Assembly (NCBI RefSeq): GCF_016863115.1 | Contig: NZ_BOOG01000035.1 | Coordinates: 18,764-82,763, forward strand | From: Sphaerimonospora thailandensis | GTDB taxonomy: Bacteria > Actinomycetota > Actinomycetes > Streptosporangiales > Streptosporangiaceae | Reading direction: 5' to 3' | DNA: 64,000 bases | Shown here: positions 53,423-60,927 of the stretch, piece by piece | Layout of the letters: each line of letters starts with the position of its first letter | How positions within the stretch are numbered: the stretch's first letter is position 1 | The notes under the pieces: model-generated | Told to the model about the DNA's origin: nothing | Database searches by the model: none | Seen by the model: only the letters and a program-made list of their open reading frames with translations | Position numbers and translations under genes: made by a program

Positions 53423-54328
53423 ATGGCGAACGGCTGCGATCATCCCGCCGCCTGCCACACGGGCGAGGCGCCGATCCTGGCGAGCGCGACCGTCGGGGCC
53501 CGCGCCTGGCTGCTCATCGAGCACGCCGGACCGTGGGCGGCGCACGCCGACCAGTGGCGGCTGCCGGCGGCCATGCGCGCGCTGGTCGACCGCGCCACCT
53601 CGCTGGGGATCCGGCCCCAACTCATCCGCCGTCCGGGCCGGCGGGACGCGCCGGCCGCACCGCTGCACGTGTTCGTGGCGTCGTCGACGGGAGATGATCC
53701 GTGGCTGGCCGAGGGCCTCTTCGAGCACCCGGACGATCTTGACCTGCACCTTCTCGTGCACGGAGTGGTTCCGGAGTCCTGCATACTGGTGAGCGAGCCG
53801 ATGTTCCTGGTGTGCACGCACGGCAAGCGCAACGCCTGCTGCGCCCGTCTGGGACTGCCCCTGGCGAGGTTCCTCGGTGAGAACCTACGTGGCGAGGTGT
53901 GGGAAACCACACATTTGGGCGGCGATCGATACGCCGCCAACCTCGTATGCTTGCCACACGGGCTTTACTACGGCAGCATGTCTCAGGCTGCTGCGATCGC
54001 GGCGGCAAACGCGTACCGGCACGGCGAGGTCGTCCTCGACCGTTTCCGGGGACGTGCGGGTATCCCTGAGCCACTGCAAGCCGCTGAGCATTTCGTCCGG
54101 TCCCATACGGGGGAGCTCTCGGTCGGCGGGGTGGCCGTGGAATCCTCCCGGTCGGAAGGCGGCACCACGGTGTGCGTCGTGCGCTGCACGGCACAGCGTG
54201 GATCGTCGCGATTTCGGGTCGTGGTCGAACCCACGGTGTTCACGACACCGTGCGGTACGACCTGTGCCGACGAGATCTCGACCTACAGGTTGGCCGAGCT
54301 GAGGCAGCTCACCCCGGCATTGACCTGA
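53423..54328 (+). CDS. Sucraseferredoxin-like (thioredoxin-fold ferredoxin) family protein
   Basis: 301 residues. Cysteines occur as H-P-A-A-C near 7-11, then V-C-T-H-G-K-R-N-A-C-C-A near 133-144, N-L-V-C-L-P-H-G-L-Y near 172-181, and a C-terminal T-T-P-C-G-T-T-C-A-D-E. The middle part is the sucraseferredoxin signature, and the Cys/His set fits a thioredoxin-like [2Fe-2S] ferredoxin. The iron box directly upstream predicts induction under iron limitation, so a role in siderophore reduction or iron release is a reasonable guess. Confidence 0.85.
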   Translation: MANGCDHPAACHTGEAPILASATVGARAWLLIEHAGPWAAHADQWRLPAAMRALVDRATSLGIRPQLIRRPGRRDAPAAPLHVFVASSTGDDPWLAEGLFEHPDDLDLHLLVHGVVPESCILVSEPMFLVCTHGKRNACCARLGLPLARFLGENLRGEVWETTHLGGDRYAANLVCLPHGLYYGSMSQAAAIAAANAYRHGEVVLDRFRGRAGIPEPLQAAEHFVRSHTGELSVGGVAVESSRSEGGTTVCVVRCTAQRGSSRFRVVVEPTVFTTPCGTTCADEISTYRLAELRQLTPALT

Positions 54329-54442
54329 GGGCTCGACAGAGACCGGGAACATTCACGGCTGATCCCGGCGTTGGTACCAGGGACGCCATAAGCGTCCAAT
54401 GCGGCACAAACACGAAATACCTCTCACCGAAGGTGGTTTCCC

Positions 54443-54757
54443 ATGTCTCAGGTACGTCGGCAGCTCGCCCGCCCGCGCCCCAGCTGGGGTTGGCAGGATG
54501 ATGCCGCGTGCCGGGGAGAGGACCTTGTGCTGTTCTTCGGGCCTGACGGCGAGCGTCAGCCGGAGCGTGACATCAGGGAGCGCAAGGCCAAGGCCATCTG
54601 CGCCCAGTGCCCAGTGCGCGCTGAGTGCCTCGACTACGCCCTTTCCCGGCCGGAGAAGTACGGCACATGGGGTGGGCTCAACGAGGACGAGCGCGCTTCC
54701 GAGCGCCGTCGCCGCATGCGCCGCGCCGCGAGCGCAGGCATCAGCGCCGTAGCCTGA
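54443..54757 (+). CDS. WhiB family iron-sulfur regulator
   Basis: 104 residues. Four cysteines that bind a [4Fe-4S] cluster are present (A-A-C-R-G near 23, C-A-Q-C-P-V-R-A-E-C near 53-62), then the turn Y-G-T-W-G-G-L and the basic tail E-R-R-R-R-M-R-R. WhiB-like proteins bind principal sigma factors and sense oxygen, NO or redox state. The subtype cannot be fixed by eye. It follows the iron-regulated ferredoxin gene, but with its own 114-base leader. Confidence 0.92.
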   Translation: MSQVRRQLARPRPSWGWQDDAACRGEDLVLFFGPDGERQPERDIRERKAKAICAQCPVRAECLDYALSRPEKYGTWGGLNEDERASERRRRMRRAASAGISAVA

Positions 54758-54796
54758 GCGACGTCTTCCCCCTTCCCCGACACGCCTCGTCATCGT

Positions 54797-54840
54797 GGGG
54801 TGTCCCGTCCGGTACGCGCCGTGCCCGAACGGGACACCCC
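54797..54840. terminator. 12-bp hairpin between whiB and phosphoribosyltransferase gene
   Basis: GGGGTGTCCCGT (54797-54808) and ACGGGACACCCC (54829-54840) are exact reverse complements separated by 20 bases. The hairpin stands between two convergent genes and can terminate from both sides; a T-run is missing. Confidence 0.65.
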
Positions 54841-54851
54841 TCGATCATTCC

Positions 54852-55502
54852 TCACGCGCGTCCCAGCAGTTCGAGAACGTCGTCGTCGGCGAGCTGGTCG
54901 AAACGCTCGTACCACTGCCCCACGGCCCGGAAACCCGCGGGGGTGGCGACCACGACGACCTCGTCGGCCTCCGCGCGCAGGCTCTCCACGGTTTCGCCGG
55001 CGGCCACCGGCACGGCGAGAATGACCCTGCCGTTTCCCTCCTGCATGGATCGCACCGCCCGCACCGCCGCGCGCGCCGTGCCGCCGGTGGCCAGCCCGTC
55101 GTCGACCACGACCACGTCGCGATCAGCCACCTCGGGCAACGGCCGATCGGCCCGGTAGACCCGCACCCGTCTGGCCAGCTCGCGCCGCTCGCGCTCGATC
55201 ACCGGGGCGACGTCCTCGGGCTCGAAGCCGAGCCGGTACAGCAGTTCGCGGTCGAACACCGGCTCACCGCCCTCGGCTATCGCTCCGACGCCGAGCTCCG
55301 GCTGGTCGGGGCAGCCGATCTTCCTGGTGACGAGCACCTCCAGCGGCACCGCCAGCCGTTCGGCCACGGGTACGGCCACCGCCACCCCACCGCGCGGCAG
55401 GGCCAGCACCACCGGATCAGCCAAGGCCATGCCGGACAGGACCTCGGCCAGCAGCGCCCCCGCCTCCGCGCGGTCGGTGAACGGCAACCGTACCCGATTC
55501 AT
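54852..55502 (-). CDS. Phosphoribosyltransferase family protein
   Basis: About 216 residues from ATG 55502 (an upstream ATG at 55520 is possible). A-L-P-R-G-G-V-A-V-A near 35-44 and the PRPP loop V-V-V-V-D-D-G-L-A-T-G-G-T-A near 128-141 are the family motifs. Proteins of this type are found alone or fused to dienelactone hydrolase in mycobacteria and act on unknown bases. It lies 20 bases after the rsgA stop and could be co-transcribed with it. Confidence 0.85.
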   Translation of the reverse strand: MNRVRLPFTDRAEAGALLAEVLSGMALADPVVLALPRGGVAVAVPVAERLAVPLEVLVTRKIGCPDQPELGVGAIAEGGEPVFDRELLYRLGFEPEDVAPVIERERRELARRVRVYRADRPLPEVADRDVVVVDDGLATGGTARAAVRAVRSMQEGNGRVILAVPVAAGETVESLRAEADEVVVVATPAGFRAVGQWYERFDQLADDDVLELLGRA

Positions 55503-55522
55503 AGAGCGGTCCCTACCCACTC

Positions 55523-56725
55523 TCAGGGGCGGTTTCGCCCGGATCGCCGCATCTCCTTATGGATGATCTTCCATTTGCGGGTCTCCTCACTGCGCAGCCG
55601 CGCGTCGGTCCGGGTCGCCATCCAGCGCGCCTCACGCCGCAGACGGCGCCAGCTCTCCAGCCGCCGCTCCGGCAGCTCCCCGGACTCCAGCGCCTCCTGT
55701 ACGGCACAGCCGGGCTCGGCCGTGTGCCCGCAGTCGGAGAACCGGCATCCCTCGGCCAGCTCCTCGATGTCCGAGAAGACCCGGTCGACACCGTCGCTCA
55801 TGTCGTAGAGCCCGACCCGGCGGATGCCGGGAGTGTCGATGATGAGCCCGCCGCCGGGCAGGATGATCATCTCACGGTGGACGGTGGTGTGCCTGCCGCG
55901 CCCGTCGGCGGCCCTGACCTGCTGCGTCTCCATGACATCGACGCCGGCGAGGGCGTTGACGAGTGTCGACTTGCCCGCTCCCGACGGGCCGAGCACCACG
56001 GCGGTCCCGGCTGCGGCGGAACGGGCCCCGGTGAGATGGGCCCCGGTGAGATGGGCCCCGTTGAGGTGAGCACGGACGAGGTCCACCCCCTCCCCGGTCA
56101 GTGAGCAGACCGGGTGGACGTCCACGCCCGGCGCGGCGGCGGCGACGTCCGCGAGGAGATCGTCGAGGCCCAGATCGAACAGGTCGGGCTTGGTGATCAG
56201 CACGACCGGCCGGGCCCCGCTCTCCCAGGCGAGCGCGACGAGCCGCTCGATCCTCCCAAGGTCAGCGCTGTGTTTACCCGGGGGGAGCACCCCCCGGACC
56301 CCCTCGGGCGGCATAGAACGCATCGAGGGCTCCGCGACGAACACCACGTCGACGTTGGCCGCGAGCACCTGACCCTGGCCGTCGCCGGACAGGCCCCCGC
56401 GCGAGTCGCGGCTCACCCCGCCCCGGACGAAGGCGGTCGTACGCGGCAGCACTGCCGCCAACTCGTAGCGGCCCCCCTCGTAGGCGGCCGCGTCGAGCGG
56501 GCTCAGTGCCACCCAGTCGCCCACGCATGGCAGCGCGACGGGATCGTCGGCGGCGGCCCGCCGTACGCGGGCGCCGAACCTCACATGATGCTCGCCGCCG
56601 GCCGAGAGGACCTCGGCAGCGCCCCTGTGGACCCGAGCCACCCGGGCGGGAACGGTGCCGTCGGGGAGCAGGGCCTCGAGCCGGTCGTGCCAGCCGAGCA
56701 GAGACAGATCGAAAGAAGAAGACAT
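55523..56725 (-). CDS. rsgA: Ribosome small-subunit maturation GTPase RsgA
   Basis: About 400 residues from ATG 56725, although the frame is open to 56863. A permuted GTPase order is seen: I-T-K-P-D (G4, about 177) before G-P-S-G-A-G-K-S-T (G1, about 240) and D-T-P-G-I-R (G3). The C-terminal zinc site is C-R-F-S-D-C-G-H-T and C-A-V-Q. RsgA helps late 30S maturation. A G-A-H-L-T repeat before the P-loop is an unusual insertion. An apparent leader peptide and a terminator-like hairpin lie upstream. Confidence 0.92.
   Translation of the reverse strand: MSSSFDLSLLGWHDRLEALLPDGTVPARVARVHRGAAEVLSAGGEHHVRFGARVRRAAADDPVALPCVGDWVALSPLDAAAYEGGRYELAAVLPRTTAFVRGGVSRDSRGGLSGDGQGQVLAANVDVVFVAEPSMRSMPPEGVRGVLPPGKHSADLGRIERLVALAWESGARPVVLITKPDLFDLGLDDLLADVAAAAPGVDVHPVCSLTGEGVDLVRAHLNGAHLTGAHLTGARSAAAGTAVVLGPSGAGKSTLVNALAGVDVMETQQVRAADGRGRHTTVHREMIILPGGGLIIDTPGIRRVGLYDMSDGVDRVFSDIEELAEGCRFSDCGHTAEPGCAVQEALESGELPERRLESWRRLRREARWMATRTDARLRSEETRKWKIIHKEMRRSGRNRP
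56023..56067 (-). repeat. Three 15-bp units inside rsgA
   Basis: GGGCCCCGGTGAGAT occurs twice in tandem at 56023 and 56038, then once with two changes at 56053. It encodes A-H-L-T-G pentads just before the P-loop. Confidence 0.85.
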
Positions 56726-56730
56726 CGGTG

Positions 56731-56756
56731 GAAAACACCCTTCGGAAACCGGGTGT
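56731..56756 (-). terminator. Terminator-like hairpin between leader peptide and rsgA
   Basis: On the minus strand ACACCC, a 10-base loop and GGGTGT form a 6-bp stem followed directly by TTTTCC. It sits 6 bases before the rsgA ATG and 20 bases beyond the small leader frame, the position of an attenuator. Confidence 0.55.
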
Positions 56757-56775
56757 CCCAGCGAAATGTCGAAGG

Positions 56776-56829
56776 CTAGGCGGACACCCGGGAGTTGACG
56801 GACGGCGTGGTCGTCAGAAAGACCCGCAT
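56776..56829 (-). CDS. Putative 17-residue leader peptide upstream of rsgA
   Basis: The strong ribosome site GGGGAGGTGAGGACT directly precedes an ATG for M-R-V-F-L-T-T-T-P-S-V-N-S-R-V-S-A and TAG. rsgA itself has no comparable site, and a hairpin with a U-run follows. The peptide has three consecutive threonines and a Ser-rich end. The translation signal is seen; an attenuation role is inferred. Confidence 0.5.
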   Translation of the reverse strand: MRVFLTTTPSVNSRVSA

Positions 56830-56942
56830 AGTCCTCACCTCCCCAACCGGCGGCCGCGCCCATCGCGGCGTCTGCCCGAACAGTAACAGCCCCCTCACCA
56901 ACCCCCGCAACTCATTTTCCCCCACCCATTCCCACCCCCTGG

Positions 56943-56981
56943 CCGTGATCTTGCAGTCGGATCGCCACTGCAAGATCACGG
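56943..56981 (-). terminator. 15-bp perfect hairpin downstream of the chelatase gene
   Basis: CCGTGATCTTGCAGT (56943-56957) and its exact complement (56967-56981) flank a 9-base loop, 6 bases after the stop of the sirohydrochlorin chelatase-like gene. It shares the CCGTGATC/GATCACGG arms with the hairpin behind glyA. Confidence 0.65.
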
Positions 56982-56987
56982 ATGCCG

Positions 56988-57740
56988 TTAGGCGGTCGCG
57001 GGCATCATGCCGGTCTGTACGGCCTGGTGCTGTACGGCCTGGGCGTACCGTTCGAGGAGGATCGTGGCGAGTTCGGGGGCGGGGCCGAGGACGTCGGCGA
57101 CACGGTACGCCCCGGCCAGGAGGGTGTCCTGCCGCACCTTGTCGGAGAAGTGACCCGGCGCGAGCAGATAGGGGGCCACCACCACCCTGGGGGCTCCGGC
57201 GCGCCTGAGCCGTACCACCTCCTCGGCCGGGGTGGGGGCGGCGGCCGAGGCGTAGGCGGCCGTGACCGACCACCAGGGGCGCAGCCCGGCCCATCGGCGG
57301 GCGAGGCGGCCGACGACGGCGTTGGCCCGCGCGTCGCTTGAGCCGGCGGAGACCAGGACCACGGCGGTGTCCGGATCTCCGACCTCCACTCCGGCCTCGG
57401 CGAGACGGCGTTCCAGTGCGGTGACAAGCAGCGGGTGCGGGCCCAGGGTCGCGCCGAGGTGGACGCGCAGCCACGGCCGACGCACCGACGCCTCGCGCAG
57501 CGCGGCGGGGATGTCGACGCGGCTGTGGTAGGCGGCCGTGAGCAGCAACGGGAGGACGGCGGCCTCGTCCAGGTCGGCCAGCGCCCGGGCCGGGGCCGGG
57601 GGCGTGTGGTCCAGGTAGGCGGCCCGCACCTCCAGACCGGGACGGGCGCGCCGCACCCGGTCCAGCAGGGCCTCGACAGTGGCGGCGGCGCGCGGGTCGC
57701 GGGACCCGTGCGCCACCGCGATCAGAGGTGGATACCGCAT
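56988..57740 (-). CDS. Sirohydrochlorin ferrochelatase-like (CbiX/SirB) protein
   Basis: 250 residues from an ATG lying inside the end of cysH (19-base overlap). V-A-H-G-S-R-D-P near 8-15 contains the metal-binding His, A-A-Y-H-S-R-V-D-I-P near 83-92 the second, and V-A-P-Y-L-L-A-P-G-H-F near 197-207 a third. Two tandem CbiX-like halves can be traced. The enzyme would put iron into sirohydrochlorin to make the sirohaem needed by the sulfite reductase encoded in the same operon. Confidence 0.88.
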   Translation of the reverse strand: MRYPPLIAVAHGSRDPRAAATVEALLDRVRRARPGLEVRAAYLDHTPPAPARALADLDEAAVLPLLLTAAYHSRVDIPAALREASVRRPWLRVHLGATLGPHPLLVTALERRLAEAGVEVGDPDTAVVLVSAGSSDARANAVVGRLARRWAGLRPWWSVTAAYASAAAPTPAEEVVRLRRAGAPRVVVAPYLLAPGHFSDKVRQDTLLAGAYRVADVLGPAPELATILLERYAQAVQHQAVQTGMMPATA

Positions 57741-58450
57741 TCGATCTTGCCGAGGCCGGCCCAGCGGCCGCTCCTCGGGTCCTCGCCCGGCTCGACGCGG
57801 CGGGTGCAGGGGGCGCAGCCGATCGAGGGGTAGCCGTCGTAGTGCAGCGGGTTGATCAGCACGCCGTTGTCGGCGATGTAGTTGTCGGCGTCGGCCTGCG
57901 TCCAGGCGGCGATCGGGTTGATCTTCACCATCTGGCGGTTGGCGTCCCACTCCACCACCTTCGTGTTCGCCCGGGTCGGCGACTCGTCGCGGCGGATCCC
58001 GGAGATCCAGGCGAGGTACGGCTCGAGCGCCCGGTTGAGCGGCTCCACCTTGCGCAGGTAGCAGCACAGGTCGGGGTTGCGGCCGTACAACCGGGGGCCG
58101 AGGTCGCGGTTCTGCTCCTCGACCGTGCGCGACGGCTTCACGTTGATCACGTTGACCTTGTAGACCGCCTCGACCGCGTCCCGCGTGCCGATGGTCTCCG
58201 CGAAGTGGTAGCCGGTGTCCACGAACAGCACGTCGACGCCGGGCTTGACGCGGCTCACCAGGTCGATCAACAGTGCGTCGCTCATCGAGGAGGTGAGGCA
58301 GAGCCGGTCGCCGAACGTCGCGGCCGCCCAGCGGATGATCTCACGGGCGGGCGCGTCCTCCAGGAACCGGGCCGCCGACTCCACGATGCCCTGCAGGTCG
58401 AGCGTCGCGCGCTGCCGTTCCAGTCCGGCCTCGATCGCCATCAGTGTCAT
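57722..58450 (-). CDS. cysH: APS/PAPS reductase
   Basis: About 242 residues from ATG 58450 (ATG 58468 also possible). The presence of paired cysteines (D-L-C-C-Y-L-R-K near 128-135) and I-G-C-A-P-C near 210-215 marks the iron-sulfur, adenylylsulfate-reducing type. The end E-C-G-I-H-L holds the nucleophilic cysteine. It reduces APS to sulfite with thioredoxin. It lies between the zinc-ribbon gene and the chelatase gene. Confidence 0.92.
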   Translation of the reverse strand: MTLMAIEAGLERQRATLDLQGIVESAARFLEDAPAREIIRWAAATFGDRLCLTSSMSDALLIDLVSRVKPGVDVLFVDTGYHFAETIGTRDAVEAVYKVNVINVKPSRTVEEQNRDLGPRLYGRNPDLCCYLRKVEPLNRALEPYLAWISGIRRDESPTRANTKVVEWDANRQMVKINPIAAWTQADADNYIADNGVLINPLHYDGYPSIGCAPCTRRVEPGEDPRSGRWAGLGKIECGIHL

Positions 58451-58499
58451 CGCTACTCCACTCCTCACGCGTGCCGGTACACGTGCTGGTCATTTCTGC

Positions 58500-58670
58500 T
58501 CATAACGGGCGACGGACGCCGAGTCCGAGGAACCGCACCCGGAACGCCCGGGCGCAGGATCGGCAGTACCAGCCGTGGCTCTCCTCCTCGGTGACGTAGG
58601 GCTCCAGGTCCTCCTCGCCGCAGTAGGGGCAGTAGAAGGGGACGGCCCGTTCCGTACCGGGGGCGCTCAC
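58500..58670 (-). CDS. Small zinc-ribbon protein in the sulfite reductase operon
   Basis: 56 residues from a GTG overlapping the sulfite reductase stop (GTGA). Two Cys pairs, Y-C-P-Y-C-G near 14-19 and W-Y-C-R-S-C-A near 35-41, form a zinc ribbon, and the tail is basic. Small Cys4 proteins of this kind are regular members of actinobacterial sulfate-assimilation operons, but their job is not known. Confidence 0.75.
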   Translation of the reverse strand: MSAPGTERAVPFYCPYCGEEDLEPYVTEEESHGWYCRSCARAFRVRFLGLGVRRPL

Positions 58671-60349
58671 CGGAGATCGGCCTCGTCTGCCCGCCGGACC
58701 CACTCGCTGAAGCTCTCGCCCTCGTCGCGCTGCTTGGCGAAGTTGCGCACGACCCGCTCCACGTAGTCGGGCAGCTCCTCGGTGGTGGTCTTGAGCCCGC
58801 GGACCTTGCGGCCGAAGCTCGACTCGACGCCGAACGAGCCACCCAGGTGGATCTGGTAGCCCCCGACCTGCTCGCCCTTGTCGTTGACCACGAGCTGGCC
58901 CTTCAGGCCGATGTCCGCCGTCTGGATGCGGGCGCAGGAGTTCGGGCAGCCGTTGATGTTGATCGTCAACGGTTCCGTGAAGTCCGGCAGGCGGCGCTCC
59001 AGCTCGTCGATCAGCGCGGACGCGGCGTCCTTGGTCTCGACGATCGCGAGCTTGCAGAACTCGATGCCGGTGCAGGCCATCGTCTGGCGGCGGAAGGTGG
59101 ACGGGGTGACCCGGAGGTCGACGGCCTCCAGTTCGGCGACGATCGACTCCACCCGGTCGGGCGCGACGTCGAGGATGACCATCTTCTGCTCGATCGTGGT
59201 CGCCACCCGGCCGGAGCCGTGGCGCTCGGCGGCGTCGGCGATCCGGTGCAGCAGGTCGCCGCTGAGCCGGCCCACCCGGGGGGCGAAGCCGACGTAGAAG
59301 TTGCCGTCCCGCTGCGGGTGTACGCCGACGTGGTCGCGCCGCTCGCCCCTCGGCGCCGCGGGAGCCGGGCCGTCGGGCAGGTCGTACTTGAGGTACTCGG
59401 TCTGCAGCACCTCACGGAACTTCTCCGGTCCCCAGTCGTTGACCAGGAACTTCAGCCTCGCCCGGCTGCGCAGCCGCCGGTAGCCGTAGTCGCGGAAGAC
59501 GCCGGTGACCCCGGCCCACACCTCCGGAACCTGCTCGGGGCGGACGAACACGCCGAGCCGCTTGGCGAACATCGGGTTGGTCGAAAGGCCGCCGCCCACC
59601 CAGAGGTCGAAACCGGCCTCGCCTCGCTCGTCGACGACGCCGACGAACGAGATGTCGTTGATCTCGTGCACGGTGCAGTGCGCCGCACAGCCGCTGATGG
59701 CGGTCTTGTACTTGCGCGGCAGGTTCGAGAACTCCGGATTGCCGATGTAGCGCTCGCGGATCTCCCGGAGCTGGGCCCTGCCGTCGATCACCTCGTCGGC
59801 ATCGATCCCGGCGAGCGGACAGCCGAGCATCCCACGGGGCGTGTCGCCGCATGCCTCGGTGGTCGACAGGCCGACGGCCTCCAGCCGCGCCCAGATGTCC
59901 GGCACCGACTCGATGTCGACCCAGTGGAGCTGGATGTTCTGCCGGTCGGTGACGTCGGCCGTACCCCTGGCGTGCTCGTTGGAGATGTCGGCGATGACCC
60001 TCAGCTGCTCCAGGCTGAGCTGGCCGCCGTCGGTGCGGACCCGCATCATGAAGTAGCGGTCCTCGAGCTCCTCCGGCTCCAGCACGGCCGTCTTGCCGCC
60101 GTCGATGCCGGGCTTGCGCTGGGTGTACAGGCCGTACCAGCGGAACCGGCCCCGCAGGTCGGACGGGTCGATCGAGTCGAAGCCCTGCTTGGCGTAGACG
60201 TCGATGATGCGCTGACGGACGTTGAGCCCGTCGTCGTTCTTCTTGTTCTCTTCTGTCGCGTTCAGCGGCTCACGGTAACCGAGAGCCCACTGGCCCTCAC
60301 CGCGTTGGCGCTTGTGGTGGCGGTTCGCCGGGCGGGCCGGGGTGCTCAT
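58667..60349 (-). CDS. Ferredoxin-dependent sulfite (nitrite/sulfite) reductase
   Basis: 560 residues. The sirohaem/[4Fe-4S] cysteines are A-C-T-G-I-E-F-C-K near 424-432 and N-G-C-P-N-S-C near 468-474. Substrate-binding Arg and Lys residues and H-W-V-D-I-E in the N-terminal parachain domain are present. Sulfite reductase is favoured over nitrite reductase because cysH, a chelatase and a leader peptide of the sulfur type are in the operon. It reduces sulfite to sulfide with six electrons from ferredoxin. Confidence 0.92.
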   Translation of the reverse strand: MSTPARPANRHHKRQRGEGQWALGYREPLNATEENKKNDDGLNVRQRIIDVYAKQGFDSIDPSDLRGRFRWYGLYTQRKPGIDGGKTAVLEPEELEDRYFMMRVRTDGGQLSLEQLRVIADISNEHARGTADVTDRQNIQLHWVDIESVPDIWARLEAVGLSTTEACGDTPRGMLGCPLAGIDADEVIDGRAQLREIRERYIGNPEFSNLPRKYKTAISGCAAHCTVHEINDISFVGVVDERGEAGFDLWVGGGLSTNPMFAKRLGVFVRPEQVPEVWAGVTGVFRDYGYRRLRSRARLKFLVNDWGPEKFREVLQTEYLKYDLPDGPAPAAPRGERRDHVGVHPQRDGNFYVGFAPRVGRLSGDLLHRIADAAERHGSGRVATTIEQKMVILDVAPDRVESIVAELEAVDLRVTPSTFRRQTMACTGIEFCKLAIVETKDAASALIDELERRLPDFTEPLTININGCPNSCARIQTADIGLKGQLVVNDKGEQVGGYQIHLGGSFGVESSFGRKVRGLKTTTEELPDYVERVVRNFAKQRDEGESFSEWVRRADEADLR

Positions 60350-60436
60350 GGGCGCGTCCTTTTCCGAGAATCGATGTCGGATCGGTCCCGGGCGCGGCGC
60401 AGGCGGCCGCCCGCCTCGTCATCGAAGGCGGGGGCA

Positions 60437-60460
60437 GGAAAAGAAGACGCCAGGCGGCGC
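60437..60460 (-). terminator. Attenuator-like hairpin before the sulfite reductase gene
   Basis: On the minus strand a 5-bp GC stem with a 4-base loop at 60447-60460 is followed by CTTCTTTTCC. It is 29 bases beyond the leader peptide stop, consistent with premature termination controlled by leader translation. Confidence 0.45.
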
Positions 60461-60488
60461 GCCCGAATGGAACAGCGGAGGGCGGCGG

Positions 60489-60572
60489 TCAGCCGGCGTC
60501 GATACAGATCGCGCTGCGGACGCGCTGGAGGTCGACGTGGCGTCGCACGACGAGCAACGGGTCCGCTGGCAT
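60489..60572 (-). CDS. Leader peptide of the sulfate-assimilation operon
   Basis: A 27-residue frame with the sequence L-L-V-V-R-R-H-V-D-L-Q-R-V-R-S-A-I-C. The pattern R-R-H-V-D-L-x-R-V-x-S-A-x-C is that of small 'putative leader peptides' found before cys genes in Streptomyces and relatives. The single cysteine near the end lets translation respond to charged tRNA-Cys. It ends 139 bases before the sulfite reductase ATG. Confidence 0.75.
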   Translation of the reverse strand: MPADPLLVVRRHVDLQRVRSAICIDAG

Positions 60573-60650
60573 GTCACAAACGATACCCGGGAGATCCCAG
60601 ATGTCCAAGTTCCCGTCCAACATGCGGACGTCAATCATGAGACGGTGGGC

Positions 60651-60782
60651 TCACCCCTGGCGGACCCAGTTCTCCGGGGGCTCGGCATGGCCTTCGTCCA
60701 TGGGCTCCTTGTGCTGGCAGTCGCACCACGAGCCGCCGCGGCAGTCCTCGTGCCTGCGGTCCTTACACGCTTCGCAGATCAT
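60651..60782 (-). CDS. Small Cys-rich conserved protein, 43 residues
   Basis: From ATG 60782 (GAGAGGATGCGG upstream) the protein reads M-I-C-E-A-C-K-D, then R-H-E-D-C-R-G-G-S-W-C-D-C-Q-H, and ends in W-V-R-Q-G. Six Cys/His positions form a probable zinc- or Fe-S-binding mini-domain. The same start is seen in many actinobacteria as an unannotated small protein. It is divergent from the BrkB gene and follows the leader peptide region. Confidence 0.65.
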   Translation of the reverse strand: MICEACKDRRHEDCRGGSWCDCQHKEPMDEGHAEPPENWVRQG

Positions 60783-60927
60783 CGTGCCGCATCCTCTCCC
60801 GAGCATTCCCACCTGCCCCCTATCCTGGGCGTCTAGCACGTTTCTCACACCGGTTGGGTGCGTATTGATCTCCACGGACGCGTCGGCGCGCACGCGGCGA
60901 ACGCCGAGGCATCTGTCACGCCGGGGA

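Noticed and set aside
56776..57474. 232-residue frame ending in the rsgA leader peptide
   Set aside because: Its upstream part overlaps the chelatase gene in a shifted frame and is Arg/Pro-rich; only the last 17 codons follow a ribosome site.
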